NCBI GenBank assembly: GCA_947259215.1
Contig: CAMYLJ010000004.1
Coordinates: 1 to 64,000 of the forward strand
DNA length: 64,000 bases
Direction: 5' to 3'
DNA from: an uncultured delta proteobacterium
Lineage (GTDB): Bacteria > Myxococcota_A > UBA9160 > JAFDET01
The number at the start of each line of letters is the position of its first letter. Position 1 is the stretch's first letter. Under the pieces are notes generated by a model. That model searched no databases, was not told the origin of the DNA, and worked only from the letters and a program-made list of their open reading frames with translations. The position numbers and the translations under genes are program-made. Below are positions 8,457 through 16,432 of the stretch, one piece after another.

Positions 8457-8542
8457 TCCGCTCTGAGGCTCGCGGTCACGAAGGCGGCGCCCACCAGCAT
8501 CATCACGATACAGCCGAATCCGAAGAGGCCGAGGTCCGTCAT
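8453..8542 (-). CDS. 29-aa single-pass membrane peptide (possible small protein)
   Basis: On the minus strand, eleven bases after the 66-residue gene, ATG opens a 29-codon frame beginning MTDLGLFGFG. Residues 5-25 are almost wholly hydrophobic (GLFGFGCIVMMLVGAAFVTA), giving one predicted membrane helix with a short charged tail (SLRAD). A small gene directly after another membrane gene is typical of accessory small subunits. The ribosome site is weak (GGGGCC), and the end overlaps the GST remnant on the other strand, so the call is tentative. Confidence 0.4.
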   Translation of the reverse strand: MTDLGLFGFGCIVMMLVGAAFVTASLRAD

Positions 8543-8553
8543 CGCTGGCCCCG

Positions 8554-8754
8554 CTAGCCGCGGCCGTCGCCGGCGTGCAACAGCGCGCCGGCGGAGAGGA
8601 TCGAGGGCACCCAGAGGCCCACGAAGATCCCCCGCTCGTGATCTCCGGTGAAGAAGAGCGCCACGGATCCCAGGAACGAGAGTCCCGCGGCGGCGAAGAA
8701 GAGCTTCTTGGACGTGGACAGTCCGCTGGCTCGGGGCGGCGAGGCTGCGCTCAT
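8554..8754 (-). CDS. 66-aa hypothetical two-helix membrane protein
   Basis: A short minus-strand gene with a strong ribosome site (GGAGGAAACG directly before ATG). The cytosolic N-terminus (MSAASPPRASGLSTSKK) is followed by two hydrophobic helices (LFFAAAGLSFLGSVALFF and GIFVGLWVPSILSAGALLHA) separated by the charged turn TGDHERG. I do not recognise the family. It lies between the EamA transporter and the 29-residue membrane peptide, all on the same strand, so the three may be co-transcribed. Confidence 0.6.
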   Translation of the reverse strand: MSAASPPRASGLSTSKKLFFAAAGLSFLGSVALFFTGDHERGIFVGLWVPSILSAGALLHAGDGRG

Positions 8755-8824
8755 CGTTTCCTCCGCGTGGCAGGCCCGGCGTGTCCGCCAGACTCGCTCG
8801 TCGAAGACTCTAGCGGGCTGCCGG

Positions 8825-9733
8825 TCAGCCGAGCAGGACCGCCCCGATCCCCAGCATGATCAGGACGACGCCCGGGAGCTGCTGCCGCACGCCGGGCTCG
8901 CGCCACACGAAGAGCGCCAACCCGACCGCGAGGACCGCCTCGATCTGTCCCACCGCCTTGACGTACGCCACCAGGGTCAGCGAGTAGGCCCAGAACCAGC
9001 ACAGGCTGCCGGCGAACCCGCTGGCCCCGATCGCGAGCATGCGCTGCCAGTGGACGCGCACGAGGGGGAGCTGGTCGCGCTGGCGGGAGACCAGCCAGGT
9101 GCTGAGCAGCACCACCTCGATCCAGGTGGTGTGGAAGAGGGTGTTGGCGGCAGCGACGAAGCGGCCCGAGCCCACCCAGGGATTGGCCAGGGCGAAGCGC
9201 TCGTTGGCCTCCTTCAGCGCGAAGCTCGCGGCCACCAGCCCGAGTGCGCAAGCGAGCGCCAGGATGGCGCCCGCGTCGAAGTGCAGCGCCCGGCGCCAAC
9301 CCTCGGGCCCGCGGCCGCGGCCCAGGTTGATGAGCAGCACGCCCGCGCCGCAGACGACGATCCCGAGCCAGCCGAGCGGGGTCGGCGCCTCGCTGAAGAA
9401 GGTCACGCCCACCAGGGCTGTGAAGACCAGCTCCAGCTTGTGCAGCACGATCGACTCGACGAAGTTGGCGTGACGGAACGCCGAGACCAGCGCCACGTTG
9501 GCCAGCAGCTGGGTCAACGCCGTGGCGGTGCAGAACGCGAGGAACCCGGGCGTGAGCTCGGGCACCCGAGTGGCGAGGGCGACGCCCACCACCAGGGTGG
9601 TGGAGAAGGGCAGGTTGAAGGCGAAGCGCGACCAGCTGTTCAGCGCCGGTGAGACCCGCCCCACCAGGCTGCGGGCCAGGGCGTTGCGGGCCGTCTGGAA
9701 GGTTCCGGCCGCGAGCGACAGCTCGATCCACAC
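8825..9733 (-). CDS. EamA/DMT-superfamily transporter
   Basis: A 302-residue protein from a GTG start with about ten hydrophobic helices in two repeats of five, the classic EamA (drug/metabolite transporter) layout. The first half ends near GWLGIVVCGAGVLLINLGRG and the second repeats the pattern (AVGQIEAVLAVGLALFVWREP, then VVLIMLGIGAVLLG). Export or uptake of a small metabolite across the inner membrane is expected; the substrate cannot be read. It is divergent from the KAS III gene, with 83 bases between their starts. Confidence 0.85.
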   Translation of the reverse strand: MWIELSLAAGTFQTARNALARSLVGRVSPALNSWSRFAFNLPFSTTLVVGVALATRVPELTPGFLAFCTATALTQLLANVALVSAFRHANFVESIVLHKLELVFTALVGVTFFSEAPTPLGWLGIVVCGAGVLLINLGRGRGPEGWRRALHFDAGAILALACALGLVAASFALKEANERFALANPWVGSGRFVAAANTLFHTTWIEVVLLSTWLVSRQRDQLPLVRVHWQRMLAIGASGFAGSLCWFWAYSLTLVAYVKAVGQIEAVLAVGLALFVWREPGVRQQLPGVVLIMLGIGAVLLG

Positions 9734-9798
9734 GCAGGGCCAGAAGTAGCGCAGCTACGGGGAGTTCCGCGTGCGGGGGCCGCCCCACTTGACGGAAA

Positions 9799-9815
9799 AG
9801 TGACTCTGGGTCACT
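9799..9815 (+). promoter_or_regulatory. Operator-like inverted repeat before KAS III start
   Basis: AGTGAC-TCTGG-GTCACT is a perfect 6-5-6 inverted repeat ending one base before the ATG of the KAS III gene. A -35-like TTGACG lies at 9789-9794. A dimeric regulator bound here would cover the start of the KAS III-carboxylase transcript and translation start. The regulator is not identifiable from the window. Confidence 0.5.
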
Positions 9816-9816
9816 C

Positions 9817-10836
9817 ATGAAGCCCGAGGGGGGTGGCTTGAGTCTCCATTTGCGCAGCCTGGGCCACGCCCACCCCGACAGCGAGATCAGCAACGCCTTC
9901 CTCGAGGAGCTCGGGATCGGGACCAGCGAGCGCTGGATCCTCGAGCGGGTCGGGATCCGCGCCCGGCGCAGTGTGCTGCCTCTCGACTACATTCGGGAGA
10001 CGCGCAACCGCGAGCCGCGGGCGGCTCTGGAGGCCGCTCGGGAGACCAATGCGGAGCTCGGCGCCCGTGCGGCGCGGATGGCCCTGGCCCGGGCCGGGCT
10101 CGACGCCCGCGAGGTGGGGCTCGTGGTGTGCGGCGGGTCGGCGCCGGATACGGTGTCGCCGGCGGAGGCCTGCAACGTGGCGCGCGCACTCGATCTCGCG
10201 GTTCCCGCCTTCGACTTGAACTCCGCCTGCACGAGCTTCCTGGTGGCGCTCCACTGGCTCGCGGCCATGCGTCCGGAGGCGCTGCCGGACCACGTGCTGC
10301 TGGTCGTGCCCGAGGCGTTCACGAAGACGGTGGACTACCGCGACCGCGCGAGCGCCGTCCTCTGGGGCGACGCGGCCGTGGTCTCGCCGCGGGTGCCGGG
10401 ATGCGCCCGGGTGCTGGACAGCGCCCTGGACTCCGATCCGGGCGGCGCGGAGAAGGTGGTGGTGCCGCGCCTCGGCCACTTCCGCCAGCAGGGCCACGCG
10501 GTGCAGATGTTCGCGATCAAGAAGACGAGCGCGGGCCTGACGCGCCTCCAGGCCACGCACGCCGATCCGGCGCGGGTGCAGCACTTCGTCGGGCACCAGG
10601 CCAATCTGCGCATGCTCGAGGCCGTCCGCCGCGGCTGCGGCATTCCCGCCGACCGGCACCACACGAACCTCGAGTGGTACGGCAACACCGGCGCCGCCGG
10701 CGCGCCTTCGGTCGTCTCCATGGCCTGGGAGAAGTGGGGCGCCGCGGACGACGTGGCCGTCGCGGGCGTCGGCGCGGGCCTCACCTGGGCGAGCTGCCTG
10801 CTGCGCTTCGACGCCGCGCCCGGGAGTGTGGCGTGA
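9817..10836 (+). CDS. 3-oxoacyl-ACP synthase III family (KAS III-like)
   Basis: A 339-residue thiolase-fold enzyme with the KAS III triad: Cys138 in NSACTSF, His260 in VGHQAN and Asn290 in GNTGAAG. KAS III enzymes condense an acyl-CoA starter with malonyl-ACP; related enzymes also make beta-ketones or quinolones. No acyl carrier protein or other fab gene is adjacent. Instead the stop overlaps the GTG of a giant carboxylase by four bases (GTGA), which would supply malonyl-CoA or another carboxyacyl-CoA to this condensing enzyme. The N-terminus lacks the usual initial strand motif of E. coli FabH, so this is a divergent member. Confidence 0.85.
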   Translation: MKPEGGGLSLHLRSLGHAHPDSEISNAFLEELGIGTSERWILERVGIRARRSVLPLDYIRETRNREPRAALEAARETNAELGARAARMALARAGLDAREVGLVVCGGSAPDTVSPAEACNVARALDLAVPAFDLNSACTSFLVALHWLAAMRPEALPDHVLLVVPEAFTKTVDYRDRASAVLWGDAAVVSPRVPGCARVLDSALDSDPGGAEKVVVPRLGHFRQQGHAVQMFAIKKTSAGLTRLQATHADPARVQHFVGHQANLRMLEAVRRGCGIPADRHHTNLEWYGNTGAAGAPSVVSMAWEKWGAADDVAVAGVGAGLTWASCLLRFDAAPGSVA

Positions 10837-13800
10837 GCCCGGAGGCCGGCGTGCGCCGCCTGGCCATCGTGAATCGCGGCGAGGCCGCGATGCGCTGCAT
10901 CCGGGCCGTGAAGGCGTTGCGCGAAGAGAGCGGCGAGCCCCTGCTGGCGCTGGCGATCTACACCGACGTGGACCGCGCGGCGCCCTTCGTGCGCCATGCG
11001 GACGCCGCGGTGGAACTCCCCGCCGCCGACGGTCCGGTGGCGGCGTACCTGGATCACGAGCGGCTGCTCGACGCCTTGCGGCGGCTCGGCGCGGACGCGG
11101 TCTGGCCGGGCTGGGGCTTCGTGGCGGAGGATCCGCTCTTCGCGGAGCGGGTGACCGCCGAGGGGCTCGTCTTCCTCGGGCCCTCGGCCGACGTGATGCG
11201 CGTCCTCGGGGACAAGGTCGCGGCCAAGCGCCTGGCCGAGAGCCTGGGCTGCCCGGTGACGCCGTGGAGCGGCGGGGTGCTCGCGAGCGAAGCCGAAGCC
11301 CGCGCGGCGGCGAAGGCCCTCGGCTACCCGCTGGCGCTGAAGGCGGCGGCTGGCGGCGGCGGGCGCGGCATCCGGATGCTCGACGGGCCGGAGGGGCTGG
11401 CCGAGGCCTGGCGCGCGGCGCGCTCCGAGGCGGCGGCCGCCTTCGGCGACGACCGGGTCTTCGCCGAGCGCAGGCTCGAGGGCGGCCGCCACGTGGAGGT
11501 GCAGATCGCCGGGGACCGCTTCGGCCAGGTGGTGTCCCTCGGCTGCCGCGACTGCTCCGTGCAGCGTCGCTACCAGAAGCTGATCGAGGAGACGCCGCCG
11601 CCCGGTCTGGCTCCTTCGTTGCTGGCCGATCTCGAGTCGGCGGCGGTCAACCTGGCGGCGAAGGTCGGCTACTCCGGCGTCGGCACCGCCGAGTTCCTGG
11701 TGACCGGCGACGAGTTCGCGTTCCTGGAGATGAACCCGCGGCTCCAGGTGGAGCACCCCATCAGCGAGGCCGTGACGGGCGTCGACCTGGTGCAGCTCCA
11801 GATCCGCATCGCGCGCGGCGAGCGGCTGCCGGAGCGCGGCTACCCGCAGCGCGGCGCCGCCATGGAGGCGCGGCTCTGCGCGGAGGATCCGGACGCCGGC
11901 TTCGCGCCGGCGCCGGGGCGCGTCGCGCGCTTCGACCTGGCCCTGGGGCCCGGCGTGCGCGTCGATACCGGCATCGTGGCGGGAAGCGTCGTGCCCGCCG
12001 CCTTCGACTCCCTGGTGGCGAAGGTGATCGCAGCGGGTGCCAGCCGCGAAGAAGCGCGTGCGCGCCTGGCCTGCGCGCTCGCCGACCTGGAGCTGGTGGT
12101 CGAAGGTGGCGCCAGCAACAAGGGCCTGCTGCTCGAGCTGCTCGACACGCCCGAGTTCCGCGCGGGCGGCGTGGACACCGGCTGGCTCGACCGCCGCGCG
12201 CGGCGCAGCGAGGACGCCTTCGCGCCGGCGGCGCTGGTGGTGGCCGCGATCCTGGCCTACCAGCGCGCCCGCGAGCGGACGCGCCGCAACTTCTTCGACG
12301 ATCCCGCGGCAGCCTCGGTGGCGCGGGTGCCGGCCTCCGAGGGTCAGGACATCGACCTGGCCTTCCGCGGGGAGGCGTACCGGCTGCGGGTCTTCGCCAT
12401 CGGGTCCTGGCGCTACCGGGTGCACCTGGACGGACGCGTCGTGACCGCGCGCCTCTCCGAGGAGCGCGCCGGCGCCGCGACCCTCGAGTGGGGCGGCCGC
12501 AGCCTGCGCATCCTGCACGACGCCGGTGGTGCCGGGCTGCGCATCGAGGTGGAGGGCCGCCCGTACCGGTTCGGCTGGCAGATGGCGGGGCGCGTGCGCG
12601 CGGGAGCGCCGGCGGTGGTGGTGGCGATCCACGCCGCGGTGGGCGACCGGGTGGAAGCCGGTCAGGCGCTGGCGGTGCTCGAGGCCATGAAGATGGAGAT
12701 CGCCGTCGACGCGCCCATCTCCGGCACGCTGCAGGAGGTGCTCGTGGGTCGGGGCCAGAAGGTGGCCGCCGGCGACGTGCTGCTCGTGATCGAGCCGGAG
12801 GCGTCCCAGCAGGCGTCCAGCGACGGGAGTCGCATCGAGCTGCCCGACGAAGAAGACCCGCTCTCGCTCTTCCTGAGCGACGACGGCGTCGATCTCGCGG
12901 CCGCGGATCGGGCCGATCCCGGGCTGCGGCAAGCCGCCGTCAGCGCCGCCGGCGAGGAGATCCGCCGCGTCCTGCTCGGCTACGACGCGGACCCGAGCCG
13001 GGTGGAGGCGCTGCTGGCGTTCCTCTCGGTGCCCCTCCCCGACGGTCTCTCCGCGGGGCTCCGCGCCCAGCTCGCCCTGGTGCGGCGCGAGGCGGTGCTC
13101 TTCGCCGACGTGGAGGAGCTCTTCATCCGCTCGCCCCGGGCTTCGGTGTCTGGGGAGCGCGGTCCGTCCAACCAGGCGCGCACGCGCATGTACGTGCGCC
13201 GCATGCGCGCGGGGGGAGCGGGTCTCGCGCAGGAGTACCTGGCGCTCCTACGCGCTGCGCTGGCCCACTACGGCACGCCCGATCTCACGGGCGGCCCGGA
13301 GACGGAGCGCGCCGTCCTGCGGCTCTTCGCCGCCCAGCGTTCGCCGGAGCCGCGTCACCATCTCGTGATCGGACTGCTGCGCCGCTTGAGTCAGCTGGCG
13401 GCCAGCGGGATCGACCTCGGGCGCGACGAGCTGCTGGCGGATGCGCTGGTGCGGATCGCGCGCATGCGGGGCCTGGTCCCGGACGCGCTGGCGGACCTCG
13501 CCAGCGAGCTGCGCTGGGACCTCTTCGACGCACCGGCCAGCGAGGCGCGCCTGGCCGACTCGGGGCGTCGGCTCGAGGAGTGGCTCGACCGGGTGGGGGA
13601 CGAGGCTCCGGCCATTCCCGAGGAGGTGCTGCGAGAGCTCGCCGCCGCGCCGCGCCGGGTCTTCGAGCGGGTCGGCGCCTGGATGGCCGACCTGGATCCG
13701 CGTCGCAGCGCGATCGGTCGCGCCGCCCAGCTTCGCCGCCTGTACGCACCGCTGGTTCCCACCTATCACACTTCCGGGTCGCTCGACGGCGTGGAGGTGG

Positions 13801-16388
13801 ACGAGCTGGAGCTGCCCGACGGTCGCGTGGTGCTCGGGACGGCGGTGCCGGCGTCTCGCGCGGCCGAGGCGCTGCGCGCCCTGGTGCGCCGGGCGGAGCC
13901 GGCCGTGGACGCGCTCGAGCTCGTCGCCTGGCCCGACGGCGTGGCGAACGTCGAAGCGACCGCCCGCTGCCTGCGCGACGCGTTCGCGGAGCGTGGCGTG
14001 GCCCGGAGCGCCACCTTGACGTGGCTGCCGGAGTCGGGCGAGCCGGTCCACCGCAGCTTCGCGCGCGACGCCGAGGGCGTGCGGGAGTGCCCGGAGCTCC
14101 GTGGGCTGCATCCGGAGACGGCCGACCGCGTCGATCTCGCCCGGCTCGCGAACTTCGAGCTCGAGCCGCTGCCCGGGGGCGAGGACGTCCACGTCTTTCA
14201 CGGCCGCAGCCGGGAGCTGCCCGCCGACGAGCGGATCTTCGTACTGGCCGAGGTGCGGGGCCGCGCCCGCGGCGGGCGCGAGGCGGAGCTTCACATTCCC
14301 GCCTTCGAGCGCGCCTTCGTGGCGGCGGCCCGCAGCCTGCGCGCCGCGCTGGCGGCGCGCGACGAGCGGCGGCGTCTGCACTGGAACCGGATCAGCGTCT
14401 TCGTCGGCCCGGAGGTCAGCCTGGGGCCGGACGCAGCGCGCGAGCTGGCGCGCAAGCTCTTCCCCGAGACCCGCCATCTGGGGCTCGACCGGGTCGTGGT
14501 GCGGCTGCGGCTCGTCGACCCCGAGGACCCGGCGGCCCCGGCGCGTCCCGTCGAGGTGGTGATCGCCGATCCCACCGGCAGCCGCATGGACATCGCCTGG
14601 CGCGACCCGCGCCGAGCGCCCCTGGAGCCCGCCAGCGCCTACGAGCGCAAGCTGATGGAGGCCCGCCGCCGCGGGCTCGTCTATCCCTATGAGATCGTGC
14701 GCATGCTGACGGGCGGCGGCGTGGGCCGCGACGGCGAGCCCGCCGATCACGCGCTGCCGCCGGGCCGCTTCGAGGAGTACGACCTGGTTCCCGAGAACCC
14801 CGAGCCCCGCGCGGTGCGCGTGGAGCGACCGTACGGGGAGAACGAGAGCTCGATCGTGTTCGGCGTCATCGACACGCCCACCGCGCAGGTTCCCGAGGGG
14901 ATGCGCCGGGTGCTGGTGCTCTCGGACCCGAACATCGGGATGGGCTCGCTGGCCGCACCCGAGTGCGACCGTCTGGTGGCCGTGATCGACCTGGCCGAGC
15001 AGCTGTCGCTCCCGGTGGAGTGGGTTCCCGTCTCGAGCGGCGCCCGCATCTCCATGACGAGTGGGACCGAGAACCTGGATGCCACGGCGCGGGTGGTTCG
15101 CCGCATCGTGTCCTTCACCCAGGCGGGTGGGGTGATCCACCTGGTGGTGCACGGTGTGAACGTCGGCGCCCAGTCCTACTTCAACGCCCTGGCCACGATG
15201 CTGCCGCACACCCGCGGCGTGCTGATCATGACGCCGGGCGCCTCCATGGTGCTGACGGGGCGGGCGGCGCTCGAGGCGTCCGGGAGCGTGGCGGCCGAGG
15301 ACGAGGTGGCCATCGGGGGCTACGAGCGCGTGATGGGGCCCAACGGCGAAGCCCAGTACCAGGCCGCCGACCTGGGCGACGCCTTCCGCATCCTGTACGA
15401 CCACTACCGCTACAGCTACGTCCCGCCCGGCGAGCGCGCGCCGCGCCGCCTGGCGAGCGCCGATCCCGACGACCGTGACGTGTGCACGTCGACGTGTGGG
15501 CCCGACGACGAAAGTGGGTTCGCCACGGTGGGCGAGATCTTCGACGCGAGCGCGAACCCCGACCGCAAGCGCCCCTTCGGCATGCGCTCGGTGATGGAGG
15601 CGGTCGTGGACCGCGACGGGGGGCATCTCGAGCGCTGGCGCGCGTGGTCGGGCGCGGAGATGGCCATCGTGTGGGACGCCTTCCTGGGAGGGCAGCCGGT
15701 CTGTCTCGTCGGGATCGAGAGCCGCAACCTGCCGCGCCAGGGCTACCGGCCCACGGATGGCCCGGAGTCCTGGACCGGCGGCACCCTCTTTCCGCTCTCC
15801 TCCAAGAAGGTGGCGCGCGCCCTCAATGCGGCCAGCGGCAACCGCCCGGCGGTCGTGCTGGCGAACCTCTCCGGCTTCGACGGCTCTCCCGAGTCGATGC
15901 GCAAGCTCCAGCTCGAGTACGGCGCCGAGATCGCGCGGGCGGTGGTGAACTTCCGCGGGCCGCTGGTCTTCGTGGTGGTCTCCCGCTACCACGGCGGCGC
16001 CTACGTCGTGTTTTCGAAGGCGCTGAACGACGGCCTCCACGCTGCCGCCCTGCAGGGCTCCTACGCCTCGGTGATCGGCGGCAGCGCGGCGGCCACGGTG
16101 GTCTTCTCCCGGGAAGCGCGGGCGCGGACGGCGTCCGATCCCCGGGTGGCCGGCCTTCTGGGCGAGGAGCGGGAGCGGCGCGAGAGCGAAGTGCTGCTGG
16201 AGAAGCAGACGGAGCTGGCGGTGGAGTTCGACGCGATCCACACGGTCGGGCGGGCGCGGGAAGTCGGCTCCCTCGACCGCATCCTGCCGGCCTCGGAGCT
16301 GCGCCCGTTCCTGGCGGAGGCGCTCCGCGGCGGAGAGGCCTCCGCGCTCAGCAAGTTCCGCGGGCGCGCGGGGACGTTGGTTGAGTAG
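10833..16388 (+). CDS. Single-chain acetyl/acyl-CoA carboxylase, eukaryote-like
   Basis: An 1851-residue protein containing every activity of a biotin-dependent acyl-CoA carboxylase. Residues 1-450 are biotin carboxylase (ATP-grasp GGGGRGIRM; EMNPRLQVEHPISEAVTG). Residues about 570-650 are the biotinyl domain, with EAMKMEI and biotinyl Lys620. Residues about 680-1350 form a long helical/central region resembling the ACC central domain of fungal and animal enzymes. Residues about 1350-1850 are a fused carboxyltransferase with both crotonase-like halves (GARISMTSG, GGVIHLVVHGVNVGAQ, GGSAAATVVFSREAR). Bacterial ACC is normally four polypeptides; this order BC-BCCP-central-CT is that of eukaryotic ACC (about 2200 residues). 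Translationally coupled to KAS III. The stop codon lies inside a 63-nt palindrome. Confidence 0.9.
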   Translation: MSPEAGVRRLAIVNRGEAAMRCIRAVKALREESGEPLLALAIYTDVDRAAPFVRHADAAVELPAADGPVAAYLDHERLLDALRRLGADAVWPGWGFVAEDPLFAERVTAEGLVFLGPSADVMRVLGDKVAAKRLAESLGCPVTPWSGGVLASEAEARAAAKALGYPLALKAAAGGGGRGIRMLDGPEGLAEAWRAARSEAAAAFGDDRVFAERRLEGGRHVEVQIAGDRFGQVVSLGCRDCSVQRRYQKLIEETPPPGLAPSLLADLESAAVNLAAKVGYSGVGTAEFLVTGDEFAFLEMNPRLQVEHPISEAVTGVDLVQLQIRIARGERLPERGYPQRGAAMEARLCAEDPDAGFAPAPGRVARFDLALGPGVRVDTGIVAGSVVPAAFDSLVAKVIAAGASREEARARLACALADLELVVEGGASNKGLLLELLDTPEFRAGGVDTGWLDRRARRSEDAFAPAALVVAAILAYQRARERTRRNFFDDPAAASVARVPASEGQDIDLAFRGEAYRLRVFAIGSWRYRVHLDGRVVTARLSEERAGAATLEWGGRSLRILHDAGGAGLRIEVEGRPYRFGWQMAGRVRAGAPAVVVAIHAAVGDRVEAGQALAVLEAMKMEIAVDAPISGTLQEVLVGRGQKVAAGDVLLVIEPEASQQASSDGSRIELPDEEDPLSLFLSDDGVDLAAADRADPGLRQAAVSAAGEEIRRVLLGYDADPSRVEALLAFLSVPLPDGLSAGLRAQLALVRREAVLFADVEELFIRSPRASVSGERGPSNQARTRMYVRRMRAGGAGLAQEYLALLRAALAHYGTPDLTGGPETERAVLRLFAAQRSPEPRHHLVIGLLRRLSQLAASGIDLGRDELLADALVRIARMRGLVPDALADLASELRWDLFDAPASEARLADSGRRLEEWLDRVGDEAPAIPEEVLRELAAAPRRVFERVGAWMADLDPRRSAIGRAAQLRRLYAPLVPTYHTSGSLDGVEVDELELPDGRVVLGTAVPASRAAEALRALVRRAEPAVDALELVAWPDGVANVEATARCLRDAFAERGVARSATLTWLPESGEPVHRSFARDAEGVRECPELRGLHPETADRVDLARLANFELEPLPGGEDVHVFHGRSRELPADERIFVLAEVRGRARGGREAELHIPAFERAFVAAARSLRAALAARDERRRLHWNRISVFVGPEVSLGPDAARELARKLFPETRHLGLDRVVVRLRLVDPEDPAAPARPVEVVIADPTGSRMDIAWRDPRRAPLEPASAYERKLMEARRRGLVYPYEIVRMLTGGGVGRDGEPADHALPPGRFEEYDLVPENPEPRAVRVERPYGENESSIVFGVIDTPTAQVPEGMRRVLVLSDPNIGMGSLAAPECDRLVAVIDLAEQLSLPVEWVPVSSGARISMTSGTENLDATARVVRRIVSFTQAGGVIHLVVHGVNVGAQSYFNALATMLPHTRGVLIMTPGASMVLTGRAALEASGSVAAEDEVAIGGYERVMGPNGEAQYQAADLGDAFRILYDHYRYSYVPPGERAPRRLASADPDDRDVCTSTCGPDDESGFATVGEIFDASANPDRKRPFGMRSVMEAVVDRDGGHLERWRAWSGAEMAIVWDAFLGGQPVCLVGIESRNLPRQGYRPTDGPESWTGGTLFPLSSKKVARALNAASGNRPAVVLANLSGFDGSPESMRKLQLEYGAEIARAVVNFRGPLVFVVVSRYHGGAYVVFSKALNDGLHAAALQGSYASVIGGSAAATVVFSREARARTASDPRVAGLLGEERERRESEVLLEKQTELAVEFDAIHTVGRAREVGSLDRILPASELRPFLAEALRGGEASALSKFRGRAGTLVE

Positions 16389-16432
16389 TCGAGAAACTGC
16401 TGCAGTTTCTCGACTACTCAACCAACGTCCCC
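16370..16432. repeat. 63-nt perfect palindrome (REP-like), copy 1
   Basis: Two 31-base arms separated by one T. The left arm is GGGGACGTTGGTT, then GAGTAGTCG, then AGAAACTGC; the right arm is its exact reverse complement. The carboxylase gene (plus strand) ends TLVE-stop inside the left arm, and the CoA-transferase gene (minus strand) ends GDVG-stop inside the right arm, so the element supplies the last codons and stops of two convergent genes. In RNA it would fold into a long hairpin from either strand. No T-run follows. See the sister copy at 30003-30065. Confidence 0.95.

Noticed and set aside
8554-9652. Plus-strand 334-codon frame opposite the DMT transporter
   Set aside because: Its translation is Gln/Asp/His-rich with no domain, and the minus-strand transporter reading is clear.
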